Below are positions 1-7,677 of a DNA stretch of 11,182 bases, in pieces. The DNA is from Verrucomicrobiales bacterium. Its GTDB lineage: Bacteria > Verrucomicrobiota > Verrucomicrobiia > Limisphaerales > JAFMIX01. Under the pieces are notes generated by a model. It made no database searches. It saw nothing but the letters and a program-made list of their open reading frames with translations, and was not told the DNA's origin. The number at the start of each line of letters is the position of its first letter. The first letter of the stretch is position 1. The stretch is taken from NCBI GenBank assembly GCA_017853785.1, contig JAFMIX010000051.1:1-11182 (forward strand). Direction: 5' to 3'. Position numbers and translations under genes: made by a program.

Positions 1-264
<264 letters not shown>

Positions 265-276
265 GCTCTCCGGTCT

Positions 277-672
277 ATGAGTTTTATCATTGGTTTATTG
301 ACGGTGGTGCTGGTGTTGAACTGCCTGCTCCTGATTTTTCTGGTGTTGATCCAACTCCCGAAGAAAGAAGCGGGCGCGGGACTGGCCTTCGGTGGCGGCG
401 CGACGGACGCGCTGTTCGGCGCCGGCTCGGGCAACGTCCTCACCAAGATCACGAAATGGTCCGCCGGCATCCTGTTCGGGCTGTCAATCATTCTCACGAT
501 CTTGAACGCGCAGCAACGCAAGCAGACCCACTCGATTACCATCCCGAAAGAACTGCCGACCTCCAGCGCGCCCGCCGCGCCCGCAGCAGCGGCTCCGACA
601 GTGACCGTGCCGGCAGTTCCCACTCCCGCAGCGGAAGTCCCGGCTACCGCCCCAGCGGCGCCGGCCCAATAA
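277..672 (+). CDS. secG: Preprotein translocase subunit SecG
   Basis: SecG is the small inner-membrane subunit that assists SecYE in Sec-dependent protein export. The 131-residue product has the expected two membrane helices, at about residues 3-25 and 60-78. Between them is the conserved glycine-rich cytoplasmic loop (QLPKKEAGAGLAFGGGATDALFG, about 26-48), followed by the conserved NVLTKITK. After helix 2 is a low-complexity Ala/Pro/Val tail (about 97-131), which makes the protein somewhat longer than the roughly 110-residue E. coli SecG. Such tails are common and poorly conserved. ATG 277 gives the first helix its usual N-terminal position. There is no Shine-Dalgarno sequence in front, so translation may be coupled to tpiA 12 nt upstream. 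A strong hairpin terminator follows 24 nt after the stop. Confidence 0.95.
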   Translation: MSFIIGLLTVVLVLNCLLLIFLVLIQLPKKEAGAGLAFGGGATDALFGAGSGNVLTKITKWSAGILFGLSIILTILNAQQRKQTHSITIPKELPTSSAPAAPAAAAPTVTVPAVPTPAAEVPATAPAAPAQ

Positions 673-695
673 AGCACAGCCGCTCGAAAAAATTC

Positions 696-728
696 AGCCC
701 GCCCAGGGAAACCTCGGCGGGCTTTTTT
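696..728. terminator. Bidirectional intrinsic terminator between secG and the LOG gene
   Basis: An 8-bp perfect stem (696-703 with 716-723, left arm AGCCCGCC) encloses a C/C mismatch, a further 3-bp AGG/CCT stem and a GAAA tetraloop. Six T follow directly on the plus strand (723-728, the first T also pairing in the stem). On the minus strand a T run begins three bases beyond the stem (complement of 687-692). The hairpin therefore suits both convergent transcripts, ending secG (stop at 672) and the minus-strand gene (stop at 751). Confidence 0.9.
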
Positions 729-750
729 GTTTGGCTGAATCAGGTCCGGC

Positions 751-1785
751 TCACAAGCCATTCAACACATCGATCAACTGCCGCAGCCGCCCGTAGTCGC
801 GGCGGTTGAAACCGAATGCGACGCGCTGGAGTCCCAGCTGGTCGTTGTCCTCGCGCTCTTCCGGCAACGGCTCGACCGCCTTGATGGGTTCGCCCGTGAT
901 GATGTCGGCGAAATCCTCATTGAGCGCCTCGATGGCGGTGGGTGTGGGCGCGTGCTTGAGGCGGATGATGAAGAGATCCTTCACGAAGCGCGTGGAGTGG
1001 AAGTTCCGATAGAAGCGCGTGATGATCTTCACGGCCTCGTCCGCGTTGTCGGTGATGCGGTAGAGGTTGAGGTCGTCGGGCGAGATCAACTGATCGCGGA
1101 GCAGGTGCTCGCGGATGTTCTTATCCCACGTCTTCCAATACGTCCCGCCCGGTTTGTCCACGAGCACGAGCGGCATAAGCTGGCTCTTGCCGGTCTGCAT
1201 GAGTGTGATGGCCTCGTAACCTTCATCCATCGTCCCGAATCCGCCCGGGAACAGCACGATCGCATCCGAGTGACGGATGAACGTGAGCTTGCGGGTGAAG
1301 AAGTATTTGAACGTCACGAGCTTCTTGTCCAGCGCGATGACGGGGTTCGCGCCCTGCTCCCACGGCAACCGGATGTTCGCACCGAAGCTGTGCTCCGGCC
1401 CCGCGCCCTCATGTCCGGCCTGCATGATGCCCGGCCCGGCGCCGGTGATGACCATGAAGCCGGCTTTTACGATCTTGCTGCCGAACTCGACCGCCGTCTG
1501 GTATTCCGCCTTCGTGGGCGCGGTGCGCGCCGAACCGAAGACCGTCACCTTGCGCTTGTCCGCGTAGGGCGCGAACAACCGGTAGGCGTAACGCAATTCG
1601 CGCACGGCGGTCTGGATGACCCGCACGTCGCCGGTGTCTTTCACGTCCGTCAACAATTTGAGGGCGTTCTCAATGATGTCGGCCACCGCTTCTTCGTTAT
1701 ATCCGCCGCCCTTGAAAGCGATGAGTTCATCAACGCGGCGTTTCAATTCCAGCCCTGCTGGAGTCATTTCTGGTTTGTTTTTCAT
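751..1785 (-). CDS. LOG family (TIGR00730-type) Rossmann-fold protein, putative nucleotide phosphoribohydrolase
   Basis: The 344-residue cytoplasmic protein belongs to the LOG/'lysine decarboxylase-like' family. Characterised members hydrolyse nucleoside 5'-monophosphates (cytokinin ribotides or AMP) to the free base and ribose 5-phosphate. The Rossmann core runs from TVFGSART (81-88) through TGAGPGIM (114-121) to the signature PGGFGTMDE (180-188), which contains the family's catalytic and binding residues. A helical N-terminal extension (1-78) and a C-terminal tail of about 75 residues make it longer than the roughly 190-residue plant-type LOGs, matching the long bacterial subgroup. The frame is open to 2022, but ATG 1785 (MKNKPEMTPAG) is preferred: the upstream codons have no family resemblance and would overlap ileS. 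No Shine-Dalgarno is visible. A possible promoter places the transcript start at or next to this ATG. The true substrate is unknown. Confidence 0.88.
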   Translation of the reverse strand: MKNKPEMTPAGLELKRRVDELIAFKGGGYNEEAVADIIENALKLLTDVKDTGDVRVIQTAVRELRYAYRLFAPYADKRKVTVFGSARTAPTKAEYQTAVEFGSKIVKAGFMVITGAGPGIMQAGHEGAGPEHSFGANIRLPWEQGANPVIALDKKLVTFKYFFTRKLTFIRHSDAIVLFPGGFGTMDEGYEAITLMQTGKSQLMPLVLVDKPGGTYWKTWDKNIREHLLRDQLISPDDLNLYRITDNADEAVKIITRFYRNFHSTRFVKDLFIIRLKHAPTPTAIEALNEDFADIITGEPIKAVEPLPEEREDNDQLGLQRVAFGFNRRDYGRLRQLIDVLNGL

Positions 1786-1792
1786 CGTGGGC

Positions 1793-1821
1793 AAAATATG
1801 TACCAACCCGGCGGATGGCAA
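1793..1821 (-). promoter_or_regulatory. Candidate promoter for the LOG-family gene (possibly leaderless)
   Basis: Read on the minus strand, TTGCCA (1816-1821) and TATTTT (1793-1798) are separated by 17 bp. Each matches the sigma-70 consensus at four or more of six positions. Only 7 nt separate the -10 box from the ATG at 1785, so transcription would begin at or beside the start codon. That would explain the missing Shine-Dalgarno. This is inferred from sequence only. Confidence 0.4.
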
Positions 1822-1890
1822 CCATTCTAATACCGCTCCGCCAAAACAAACCGCGTTCCGGGAAGACCACCAAGCCAGTTGCCGGTGCGT

Positions 1891-1919
1891 TTGACTCGCC
1901 GCGCCCCCGTTGCTACCGT
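1891..1919 (+). promoter_or_regulatory. Candidate ileS promoter
   Basis: TTGACT (1891-1896, 5 of 6 consensus) and TACCGT (1914-1919, keeping the important T, A and final T) are separated by exactly 17 bp. The expected transcript start near 1926 would leave a leader of only about 11 nt before ATG 1937. The 151-bp divergent spacer shows no T-box or other riboswitch-like fold. Confidence 0.45.
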
Positions 1920-1936
1920 CTGCGCTTACTTTTGCG

Positions 1937-4732
1937 ATGGAATACAAAGACACATTGAACCTGCCGCGCACGGACTTCGCCATGAAGGCCGACCTCGTCA
2001 CGCGCGAGCCCGAGCGTCTCAAGAAGTGGGAAGCCGCCGGGCTTTACCAGAAAATCCAGACCGCCCGCACCGCCGCGCCCAAGTTCACCCTGCATGACGG
2101 CCCGCCCTTCGCCAACGGCGACGTCCACATCGGCACCGCGCTGAACAAGATCCTCAAAGACATCATCATCAAATACAAAACCCTCCGCGGCTTCAGCGCG
2201 CCCTACATCCCCGGATGGGATTGCCACGGTTTGCCCATCGAGTTCAAGGTCTCGCAGGAAATGCGCAAGGCTGGCGACACGAGCGCCGACGCCGCCACCA
2301 TCCGCAAAGCCTGCGAAGCCTACGCCCGCAAATACATCGACCTCCAGCGCACCCAATTCAAGCGCCTCGGCGTGCTCGGCGATTGGGAAAATCCCTACCT
2401 CACACTCAACAAGGAATACGAAGCCGACGAACTCCGCCTCTTCGCGGACATCGTGGCCAAGGGCTTCGTCTATCGCGGCAAGAAGCCCGTGTATTGGAGC
2501 ATCCCGTGCCGCACCGCGCTCGCGGAGGCCGAAGTCGAATACGCCGACCACGTCAGCCAAAGCTGCTTCGTCAAGTTTCCCGTCGTCGGCCAGCCGCACA
2601 CATTCGTCGTCATCTGGACCACCACGCCGTGGACGCTGCCCGCGAACCTCGCCGTCGCCTACAACAAGGATTTTCAATACGTCACCGCGAAGGCCGGCGC
2701 GGAGAATTACATCCTCTTCCGCGGCCTGCTCCCCGCCGTCGCCGCCAAATGCGGCTGGTCGAACTACGCCGAAACGCCGTTCCCCACCGAGCAACTCGCC
2801 CACCTCGAATACCAGCATCCGTTCTGCAACCGCACCGGCAAAGCCTTCGCCGCTGACTTCGTCACCGCTGACACCGGCACAGGCTTCGTCCACATCGCGC
2901 CCGGCCACGGCCTCGACGACTATAATCTCGGCCGCGCCAACGGCCTGCCCATCTACTCGCCCGTCAACGACGACGGCCAGCTCGCGCACTCGAACGAATT
3001 GCCGGTCGAGCAGCAGTTGCCCGCCGAGATGCTCGGCAAATCCATCCTCGAAAAACACGGCAAGAGCGACGCCAACGAAGCCGTCCTGCACGAACTGCGC
3101 GTGCGCCACGCGCTGCTGCATCAGGAGAATTATCACCACAGCTACCCGCATTGCTGGCGCAGCAAAACGCCCGTCATCTTCCGCGCGATGGACCAGTGGT
3201 TCATCAAGATTGACCACGACAAATTCCGTGAATCCGCGCTCGCCGAGATTGACCGCGTCGCGTGGATTCCCGATTGGGGCGTGAACCGCATCAAAGGAGC
3301 GGTGCAATCCCGCCCCGACTGGTGCATCAGCCGCCAGCGCACTTGGGGCGTCCCCATCCCCGCGTTCTACGACGCCAAGGGCGAACCGATTTTGGACGCG
3401 CAAATTGTCCGCAACGCCGCCGACCTCATCGAGAAACACGGCTCGAACGTGTGGTTCGAGAAAACTTCCGCCGAACTCTGGGCGCTCGTAAAGCCTGCGA
3501 ATTGGACCGGCGGAGACGCCGTCGCCAAGTCCAGCGACACGCTCGACGTGTGGATTGATTCCGGCAGCTCTTCCCGCGCCGTCATCGCGCGCCGCAAGGA
3601 AATCGCCGGCAAGGACAAGCCGTTCCAGTGCGACGTCTATCTCGAAGGCAGCGACCAGCATCGCGGCTGGTTTCAGTCTTCACTGTTGCTCTCGCTTGCG
3701 GGCAATGGCGCCGCGCCGTTCAAGACCGTGTTGACCCACGGTTTCATGGTGGACGCCGACCGCGAAAAGATTTCCAAGAGCAAACAAGGCGGTTACGAGA
3801 AGCCGCAGACTGCCGAAGCCTACGTGAAGAAATACGGCGCGGACGTCGTCCGCCTGTGGGTCGCTTCGCAGGACTACCGCAACGACATCGTCGTGAGCGA
3901 GGAGCGCATCAACAAGGTGAGCGAGACGTATCGCGGCATCCGCAACGCGCTACGCTACCAGCTCTCGAACCTATACGACTTCGATCCCGCGAAGCACACC
4001 GTAGCCGACGACAAACTCACCGGCCTCGACCGCTGGATTCTCGGCGAGTTCTCGAAGCTCGAAACCGAAGTCCTCGCGGCCTACGACAAATACGAATTCC
4101 ACGTCGTCTATCAGAAGGTCAGCCAGTTCATCGCCGTGGAGTTGTCCTCGATCTACCACGACGTCATCAAGGACCGCTGCTACACCGATGCCGCGAATTC
4201 GCCGCGCCGCCGCTCCACGCAGACCGCGCTGCACCGGCTCGTGACCGGCCTGTGTCAGATGCTCGCGCCAATTCTTGCCTACACGGCGGACGAAGCGTGG
4301 GAATTCATCCCCGGCAAGGTGACGGTGAATGTGCACGACAGCACGTTGACGCCGAAAAGTTTTAACGTCGCCGAAGCCGAACAGGCCGTGTGGCATTCAA
4401 TGTTCGCCCTGCGCGAGCCGGCTTTGGCGGAACTGGAAAAAGCCCGGCAGGCCAAGCTGATCGGCAAATCACTTGAAGCCAACCTGCAATTCTCCGCGCC
4501 GAACGCGTCACGCTTCACCACCCACCGCGATTCGCTGCGCGAAATCCTAAACGTCTCGAAGCTCGACTTGCGTGACCAGCCGGATGCCGGCGCGCCAGCA
4601 TTCACTGTCGCCAAAGCCGACGGCGAGAAATGCGAGCGCTGCTGGCATTGGGAGGCCGAGGTCGGCGCGAACGCGGAGCATCCCACGCTTTGCGCCCGCT
4701 GTGTCGAGGCGGTGGCGCCGTTCAAGGCGTAG
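1937..4732 (+). CDS. ileS: Isoleucyl-tRNA synthetase
   Basis: IleS charges tRNA-Ile with isoleucine and edits misactivated valine. The product is 931 residues (E. coli IleS is about 938). Class I signatures appear in order: HIGT (64-67, the HIGH motif), WDCHGLPIE around C96, editing-domain (CP1) motifs WTTTPWT (227-233) and TGTGFVHIAPGHGLDD (313-328), EGSDQHRGWFQSS, and KISKS (611-615, the KMSKS loop). An anticodon-binding helical domain follows. The C-terminal zinc knuckle has cysteines at 899, 902, 919 and 922, typical of the bacterial eubacterial-type enzyme. The frame is open from a TTG at 1910, but ATG 1937 starts the conserved MEYKDTLNLPRT N-terminus. No Shine-Dalgarno is seen. Codons strongly favour C at the third position. 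The gene is intact and is the most certain call in the window. Confidence 0.98.
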   Translation: MEYKDTLNLPRTDFAMKADLVTREPERLKKWEAAGLYQKIQTARTAAPKFTLHDGPPFANGDVHIGTALNKILKDIIIKYKTLRGFSAPYIPGWDCHGLPIEFKVSQEMRKAGDTSADAATIRKACEAYARKYIDLQRTQFKRLGVLGDWENPYLTLNKEYEADELRLFADIVAKGFVYRGKKPVYWSIPCRTALAEAEVEYADHVSQSCFVKFPVVGQPHTFVVIWTTTPWTLPANLAVAYNKDFQYVTAKAGAENYILFRGLLPAVAAKCGWSNYAETPFPTEQLAHLEYQHPFCNRTGKAFAADFVTADTGTGFVHIAPGHGLDDYNLGRANGLPIYSPVNDDGQLAHSNELPVEQQLPAEMLGKSILEKHGKSDANEAVLHELRVRHALLHQENYHHSYPHCWRSKTPVIFRAMDQWFIKIDHDKFRESALAEIDRVAWIPDWGVNRIKGAVQSRPDWCISRQRTWGVPIPAFYDAKGEPILDAQIVRNAADLIEKHGSNVWFEKTSAELWALVKPANWTGGDAVAKSSDTLDVWIDSGSSSRAVIARRKEIAGKDKPFQCDVYLEGSDQHRGWFQSSLLLSLAGNGAAPFKTVLTHGFMVDADREKISKSKQGGYEKPQTAEAYVKKYGADVVRLWVASQDYRNDIVVSEERINKVSETYRGIRNALRYQLSNLYDFDPAKHTVADDKLTGLDRWILGEFSKLETEVLAAYDKYEFHVVYQKVSQFIAVELSSIYHDVIKDRCYTDAANSPRRRSTQTALHRLVTGLCQMLAPILAYTADEAWEFIPGKVTVNVHDSTLTPKSFNVAEAEQAVWHSMFALREPALAELEKARQAKLIGKSLEANLQFSAPNASRFTTHRDSLREILNVSKLDLRDQPDAGAPAFTVAKADGEKCERCWHWEAEVGANAEHPTLCARCVEAVAPFKA

Positions 4733-4742
4733 CCGCCTGCAT

Positions 4743-4759
4743 TTGTGCCGGAGGCACAA
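4743..4759. terminator. Hairpin between the convergent ileS and VWA genes
   Basis: A perfect 7-bp inverted repeat (TTGTGCC at 4743-4749, GGCACAA at 4753-4759) with a GGA loop fills most of the 32-bp gap between ileS (stop at 4732) and the last codon of the VWA frame (4765). No T run follows on either strand. It may act in transcript ending or 3'-end protection but is not a textbook intrinsic terminator. Confidence 0.4.
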
Positions 4760-4764
4760 CCGCT

Positions 4765-5912
4765 TCACTCGGAATAGCTGATGCCCTTGCGCGCCGCCTG
4801 GGCGTGGATGGTCTCCGCGACTTTCTGATCAAACGAATCCGCCGGGCCCGCCGCCGCAAGCCGCTTCCGTTCGGCGGCGATGAATTGCTCCCGCTGCTGG
4901 GTCAGCTTCGCGATCTGCGCCTGCAACTCCGCGCGCTCCTGTTGCTTTGCTCACACCTTGGCCTCGAGTTCTGCAGCGTCCAGTTTCTGGTATTCGGCGG
5001 GCAGGTCGGCCTTCTTGACTTCCTCCAGCTTCACCGAGCCTTCCTTGAGCGCATCCAGCAACTCACCGCGGCCCTGCACGGTCTTGCCGGAACTTGCGTT
5101 GTAGCTCAACCGGTCCGCCACGTTGATGCCGGCGCGGCGGACGCGAACGCCACTTTGCCGACCACCTCGCGGCGCACCTCCGCATCGCCGTAGCCGATGA
5201 CGGTGGCGTTGACCGCCGCATTCAATCTGCCCAGTTCGGCATCCAGCGGCGGGGTCATGGCAACCATGCTGCCGGATTGCGCAATGGCGACATAGCTGCC
5301 CTCGCTGAGTCGGGCGATTTCGCGCCAGATTTCCGCGGTGTCGCCCTGTGAATCGCATTGGACGGTGTTGATGATGAGGTCGCGTTTGAGCGCGGCCTGG
5401 CAGACCTGCGGATATTTCGGGCCGGTCGCATAATCCATGTGCGGCGGGGCGTCGCCGACAAGGAAAACGAGCTTCAGCACGCTGCGGTCCTGACTCCACT
5501 CCATCTTTTCCACCGCGGCCGCCAGCGCCTCGTTGACGGACTCGGGGCCATCGCCGCCGCCGTTCGCGCCGAAAGTGCACAGCGTGGCGTAGACCTGGTC
5601 CATGTCGTTCGTCAATGCAAACGGCTTGGTCACGTATTCGTCACCCCGGTCGCGATACGCCACGAGGCCGACGCGCATGTCGGGCGTGGGTTTGGCGGCG
5701 ATCATCTCGTTGGCGATGCTCCAGATCTTCTGTTTTGCGCCCTCGATGAGGCCGCCCATCGAACCGGTGGTGTCGAGGACGAAACAGACTTCGATGCGTG
5801 GCTTCGCCGGCTTGGCGGGCACGGCTGGGGTCGACATGGTTTTTCCGAACGCCACTCCGGGCAGCGCCAGAGTTGCCGCGAGAGACCAAATTACAAATAT
5901 TCTGGTTTTCAT
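4765..5912 (-). pseudogene. Secreted von Willebrand factor A (VWA) domain protein, disrupted by frameshift and in-frame stop
   Basis: The first frame (from ATG 5912) encodes a signal peptide (about residues 1-23, hydrophobic core WSLAATLALPGVAFG) and then a VWA domain. The metal-ion-dependent adhesion site DTTGSMG is at 47-53, with GLVAYRDRGDEY near 82-93, GGGDGPESVNEAL at 118-130 and FLVGDAPPHMD at 150-160. This frame stops at 5106 after a junk tail (STWRTG). The protein-like sequence continues in another frame (INVADRLSYNASSGK...), consistent with one lost base near 5130. It then meets TGA at 4951-4953 after ELEAKV. A further 61 codons in that frame (AKQQERAELQ..., ending KGISYSE) form an apparent coiled-coil or basic helical tail, ending at TGA 4765-4767. 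Restoring one base gives a frame of about 382 codons. The start has a good ribosome site, GAAAGGA, 5 nt before ATG. The domain is an exported metal-dependent ligand-binding fold; its partner is unknown. A sequencing or assembly error remains possible. Confidence 0.8.
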
Positions 5913-5917
5913 TTCAA

Positions 5918-5924
5918 TCCTTTC
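5918..5924 (-). promoter_or_regulatory. Ribosome binding site of the VWA gene
   Basis: On the minus strand GAAAGGA lies 5 nt upstream of ATG 5912. It is the only clear Shine-Dalgarno sequence I find in front of any gene in the window, and it fixes this start. Confidence 0.6.
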
Positions 5925-6045
5925 GCCTGTTTGACGGGATGGGGCGGCCGATGCTCCCGAAAAGTTTGCCGCGCCGCGCTGATCGGCAATCTCGGAAACA
6001 GAGCTTCCTATTGGCTGCCCGCAGGACTATTATGTTTTCATTCAA

Positions 6046-6060
6046 CGTCGGTTTCCGACG
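6046..6060. repeat. Short perfect palindrome upstream of the NMO-like gene
   Basis: CGTCGG and CCGACG flank a TTT loop, giving a 6-bp hairpin or operator-like site 70 bp before ATG 6131, in the 218-bp divergent spacer between the VWA gene and the oxidoreductase gene. No T run follows. It could be a protein-binding site or chance in GC-rich DNA. I see no convincing promoter in this spacer. Confidence 0.3.
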
Positions 6061-6130
6061 GATTTCTGCCTGGTGTCCATGCCTACACCTTTCCGGCGAT
6101 CCCCAGCGGAGCGGTACAGCTTGATTTATT

Positions 6131-7555
6131 ATGACACAGCCGAAGATTATTCAGGGCGGGATGGGCGTGGCGGTCTCCAGCTGGACGCTGGCACGAACCG
6201 TCTCCCAACTCGGACAGCTCGGCGTGGTTTCCGGCACGGGGCTCGCCATCGTGCTGGTGCGCGCCCTGCAATTGGGAGATCCCGGCGGGCACCGGCTGCG
6301 GGCGTTAGATCACTTTCCCATTCCGGCCATCGCCCAGCGCGTGGTGAAAAAGTATTTCATCCCCGGCGGCAAGTCGCCCGAGGCGCCATTCCGCGTCTCC
6401 GCCATGCCCACTCTGCAACCCGGCCCGGACTTGGTGGATTTGTTCGTCACCGCCAACTTCACGGAAGTTTTTCTGGCCAAGGAAGGCCACAGCGGACTCG
6501 TAGGCCTCAACCTCCTCGAAAAAATCCAGCTCCCCACGCTGCCCTCGCTCTACGGCGCGATGCTCGCCGATGTCGATTACGTCCTGATGGGCGCGGGCAT
6601 TCCCCGCTCCATTCCCGGCTGCTTGGATGCGCTCGCGCGCGGCGAGGCCGCCAAGTTGAAGATTGATGTGGAGGGCGCTTTGCCCAACGAAGATTTTTTC
6701 AACACGTTCGACCCGGCGGCGTTCTGCGGCGCCCCGCGCCCGCAGGTGAAGCGCCCGCAATTCCTCGGCATCGTCTCCTCCGCCACGCTCGCCATGACCC
6801 TCGCGAAGAAAGCCAGCGGGCGCGTGGACGGCTTCGTCGTCGAGGGCGACACCGCCGGCGGCCACAACGCCCCCCCGCGTGGCCCGATGCAACTCAGCGC
6901 CAGCGGCGAACCGATCTATGGCCCGCGCGACGTGCCCGACCTCGAAAAAATCCGAGAACTCGGCCTGCCCTTCTGGCTCGCGGGATCTTATGCCAGCCCG
7001 CAAAAGCTGGCCCATGCCTTGAGCGTCGGCGCCGCCGGCATCCAAGTCGGCACCGCCTTCGCCTTCTGCGCCGAGTCCGGCTTGCAAGCCGACCTCAAGC
7101 GCCAGGCTTTGGCGCTCAGCCGCGCCGGCAAAGCCCGGATCTTCACCGACCCCGTCGCCTCGCCCACGGGTTTCCCCTTCAAAGTCGTGCAAATGGATGA
7201 AACCTTGTCCGCCGCGCCGGTCTATGAAGGCCGCGAGCGCATCTGCGACCTCGGTTATCTCCGCCACCTCTACCGCAAAGCGGACGGTACCACCGGCTAC
7301 CGTTGCCCCGCCGAACCGGTGGATGACTTCGTCCGCAAAGGCGGCACGGTCGAAGCCGCGCAAGGCCGCAAGTGCCTTTGCAACAGTCTGCTTGCCAACA
7401 TCGGCCTCGGCCAGATCCGCTCGGCCACCGATACCGAACTGGCTTTGTTGACCGCCGGCGACGATGTGGCGGATATCGCCCGCTTCCTGAAGCCGGGCCA
7501 GGATTCCTACAGCACCGCCGACGTGGTGGCTTACTTGCTGGCCGGCGCGGCGTAG
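6131..7555 (+). CDS. Nitronate monooxygenase-like flavin-dependent (NPD/FabK/PfaD superfamily) oxidoreductase
   Basis: The 474-residue cytoplasmic protein has the TIM-barrel fold of FMN-dependent nitronate monooxygenases and related enoyl-reductase-like proteins. Visible motifs are an N-terminal IIQGGMGVAVSSW (6-18), the region VVEGDTAGGHNAPPRG (236-251) whose His245 sits where the family's catalytic histidine lies, and the FMN-phosphate segment LAGSYASPQKL (283-293) with GAAGIQVGTAF (300-310). It is longer than typical nitronate monooxygenases (about 320-360 residues). Extra length lies in the middle (about 60-125) and in a C-terminal region with Cys372, Cys392, Cys415 and Cys417 (GYRCPAEP...GRKCLCN). 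That suggests a PfaD-like or otherwise distinct subfamily, so the substrate should not be assumed. ATG 6131 starts directly at the conserved N-terminus. No Shine-Dalgarno precedes it. Confidence 0.85.
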   Translation: MTQPKIIQGGMGVAVSSWTLARTVSQLGQLGVVSGTGLAIVLVRALQLGDPGGHRLRALDHFPIPAIAQRVVKKYFIPGGKSPEAPFRVSAMPTLQPGPDLVDLFVTANFTEVFLAKEGHSGLVGLNLLEKIQLPTLPSLYGAMLADVDYVLMGAGIPRSIPGCLDALARGEAAKLKIDVEGALPNEDFFNTFDPAAFCGAPRPQVKRPQFLGIVSSATLAMTLAKKASGRVDGFVVEGDTAGGHNAPPRGPMQLSASGEPIYGPRDVPDLEKIRELGLPFWLAGSYASPQKLAHALSVGAAGIQVGTAFAFCAESGLQADLKRQALALSRAGKARIFTDPVASPTGFPFKVVQMDETLSAAPVYEGRERICDLGYLRHLYRKADGTTGYRCPAEPVDDFVRKGGTVEAAQGRKCLCNSLLANIGLGQIRSATDTELALLTAGDDVADIARFLKPGQDSYSTADVVAYLLAGAA

Positions 7556-7614
7556 ATGGTCGGTTGATCAAAGCCCGGCGCGCTGCGTCCAACCTCCACG
7601 CCGGCAAACCAAAC

Positions 7615-7643
7615 TTGCCTGCGGCAGCGGCGGTCGCTAATGT
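7615..7643 (+). promoter_or_regulatory. Candidate promoter for the cupredoxin gene
   Basis: TTGCCT (7615-7620) and TAATGT (7638-7643) are separated by 17 bp, leaving about 27 nt of leader before ATG 7678. The pattern TTGnCT-N17-TAnnGT is the same as that in front of ileS. This is inferred from sequence only. Confidence 0.4.
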
Positions 7644-7677
7644 TTCCTCTGGTTTTGTGACCAAACCAAAATCTATT

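Noticed and set aside
952..1830. A 292-codon plus-strand frame opposite the LOG-family gene
   Set aside because: It has no recognisable motif, while the minus strand shows the LOG signature PGGFGTMDE throughout the same region.
1786..1936. T-box or other riboswitch upstream of ileS
   Set aside because: The spacer is short and shared with a divergent promoter. It has only a loose GGCGGA/TCCGCC pair (1810-1815, 1837-1842), and the likely leader is about 11 nt.
1913..3661. A 582-codon open frame on the minus strand opposite ileS
   Set aside because: The opposite strand encodes a full, motif-complete IleS. The antisense product is a low-complexity Val/Gly/Asp/Arg sequence typical of GC-rich antisense frames.
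4923..4953. In-frame TGA at 4951-4953 as selenocysteine, with a downstream hairpin (4923-4927 with 4941-4945)
   Set aside because: The hairpin starts 5 nt after the TGA and lacks a bacterial SECIS-like loop. VWA proteins are not known selenoproteins, and the same gene has an independent frameshift, so decay or error is simpler.
5106..5160. Programmed -1 frameshift in the VWA gene
   Set aside because: No slippery heptamer or obvious stimulatory structure is at the shift site, and a later stop codon would still truncate the product.
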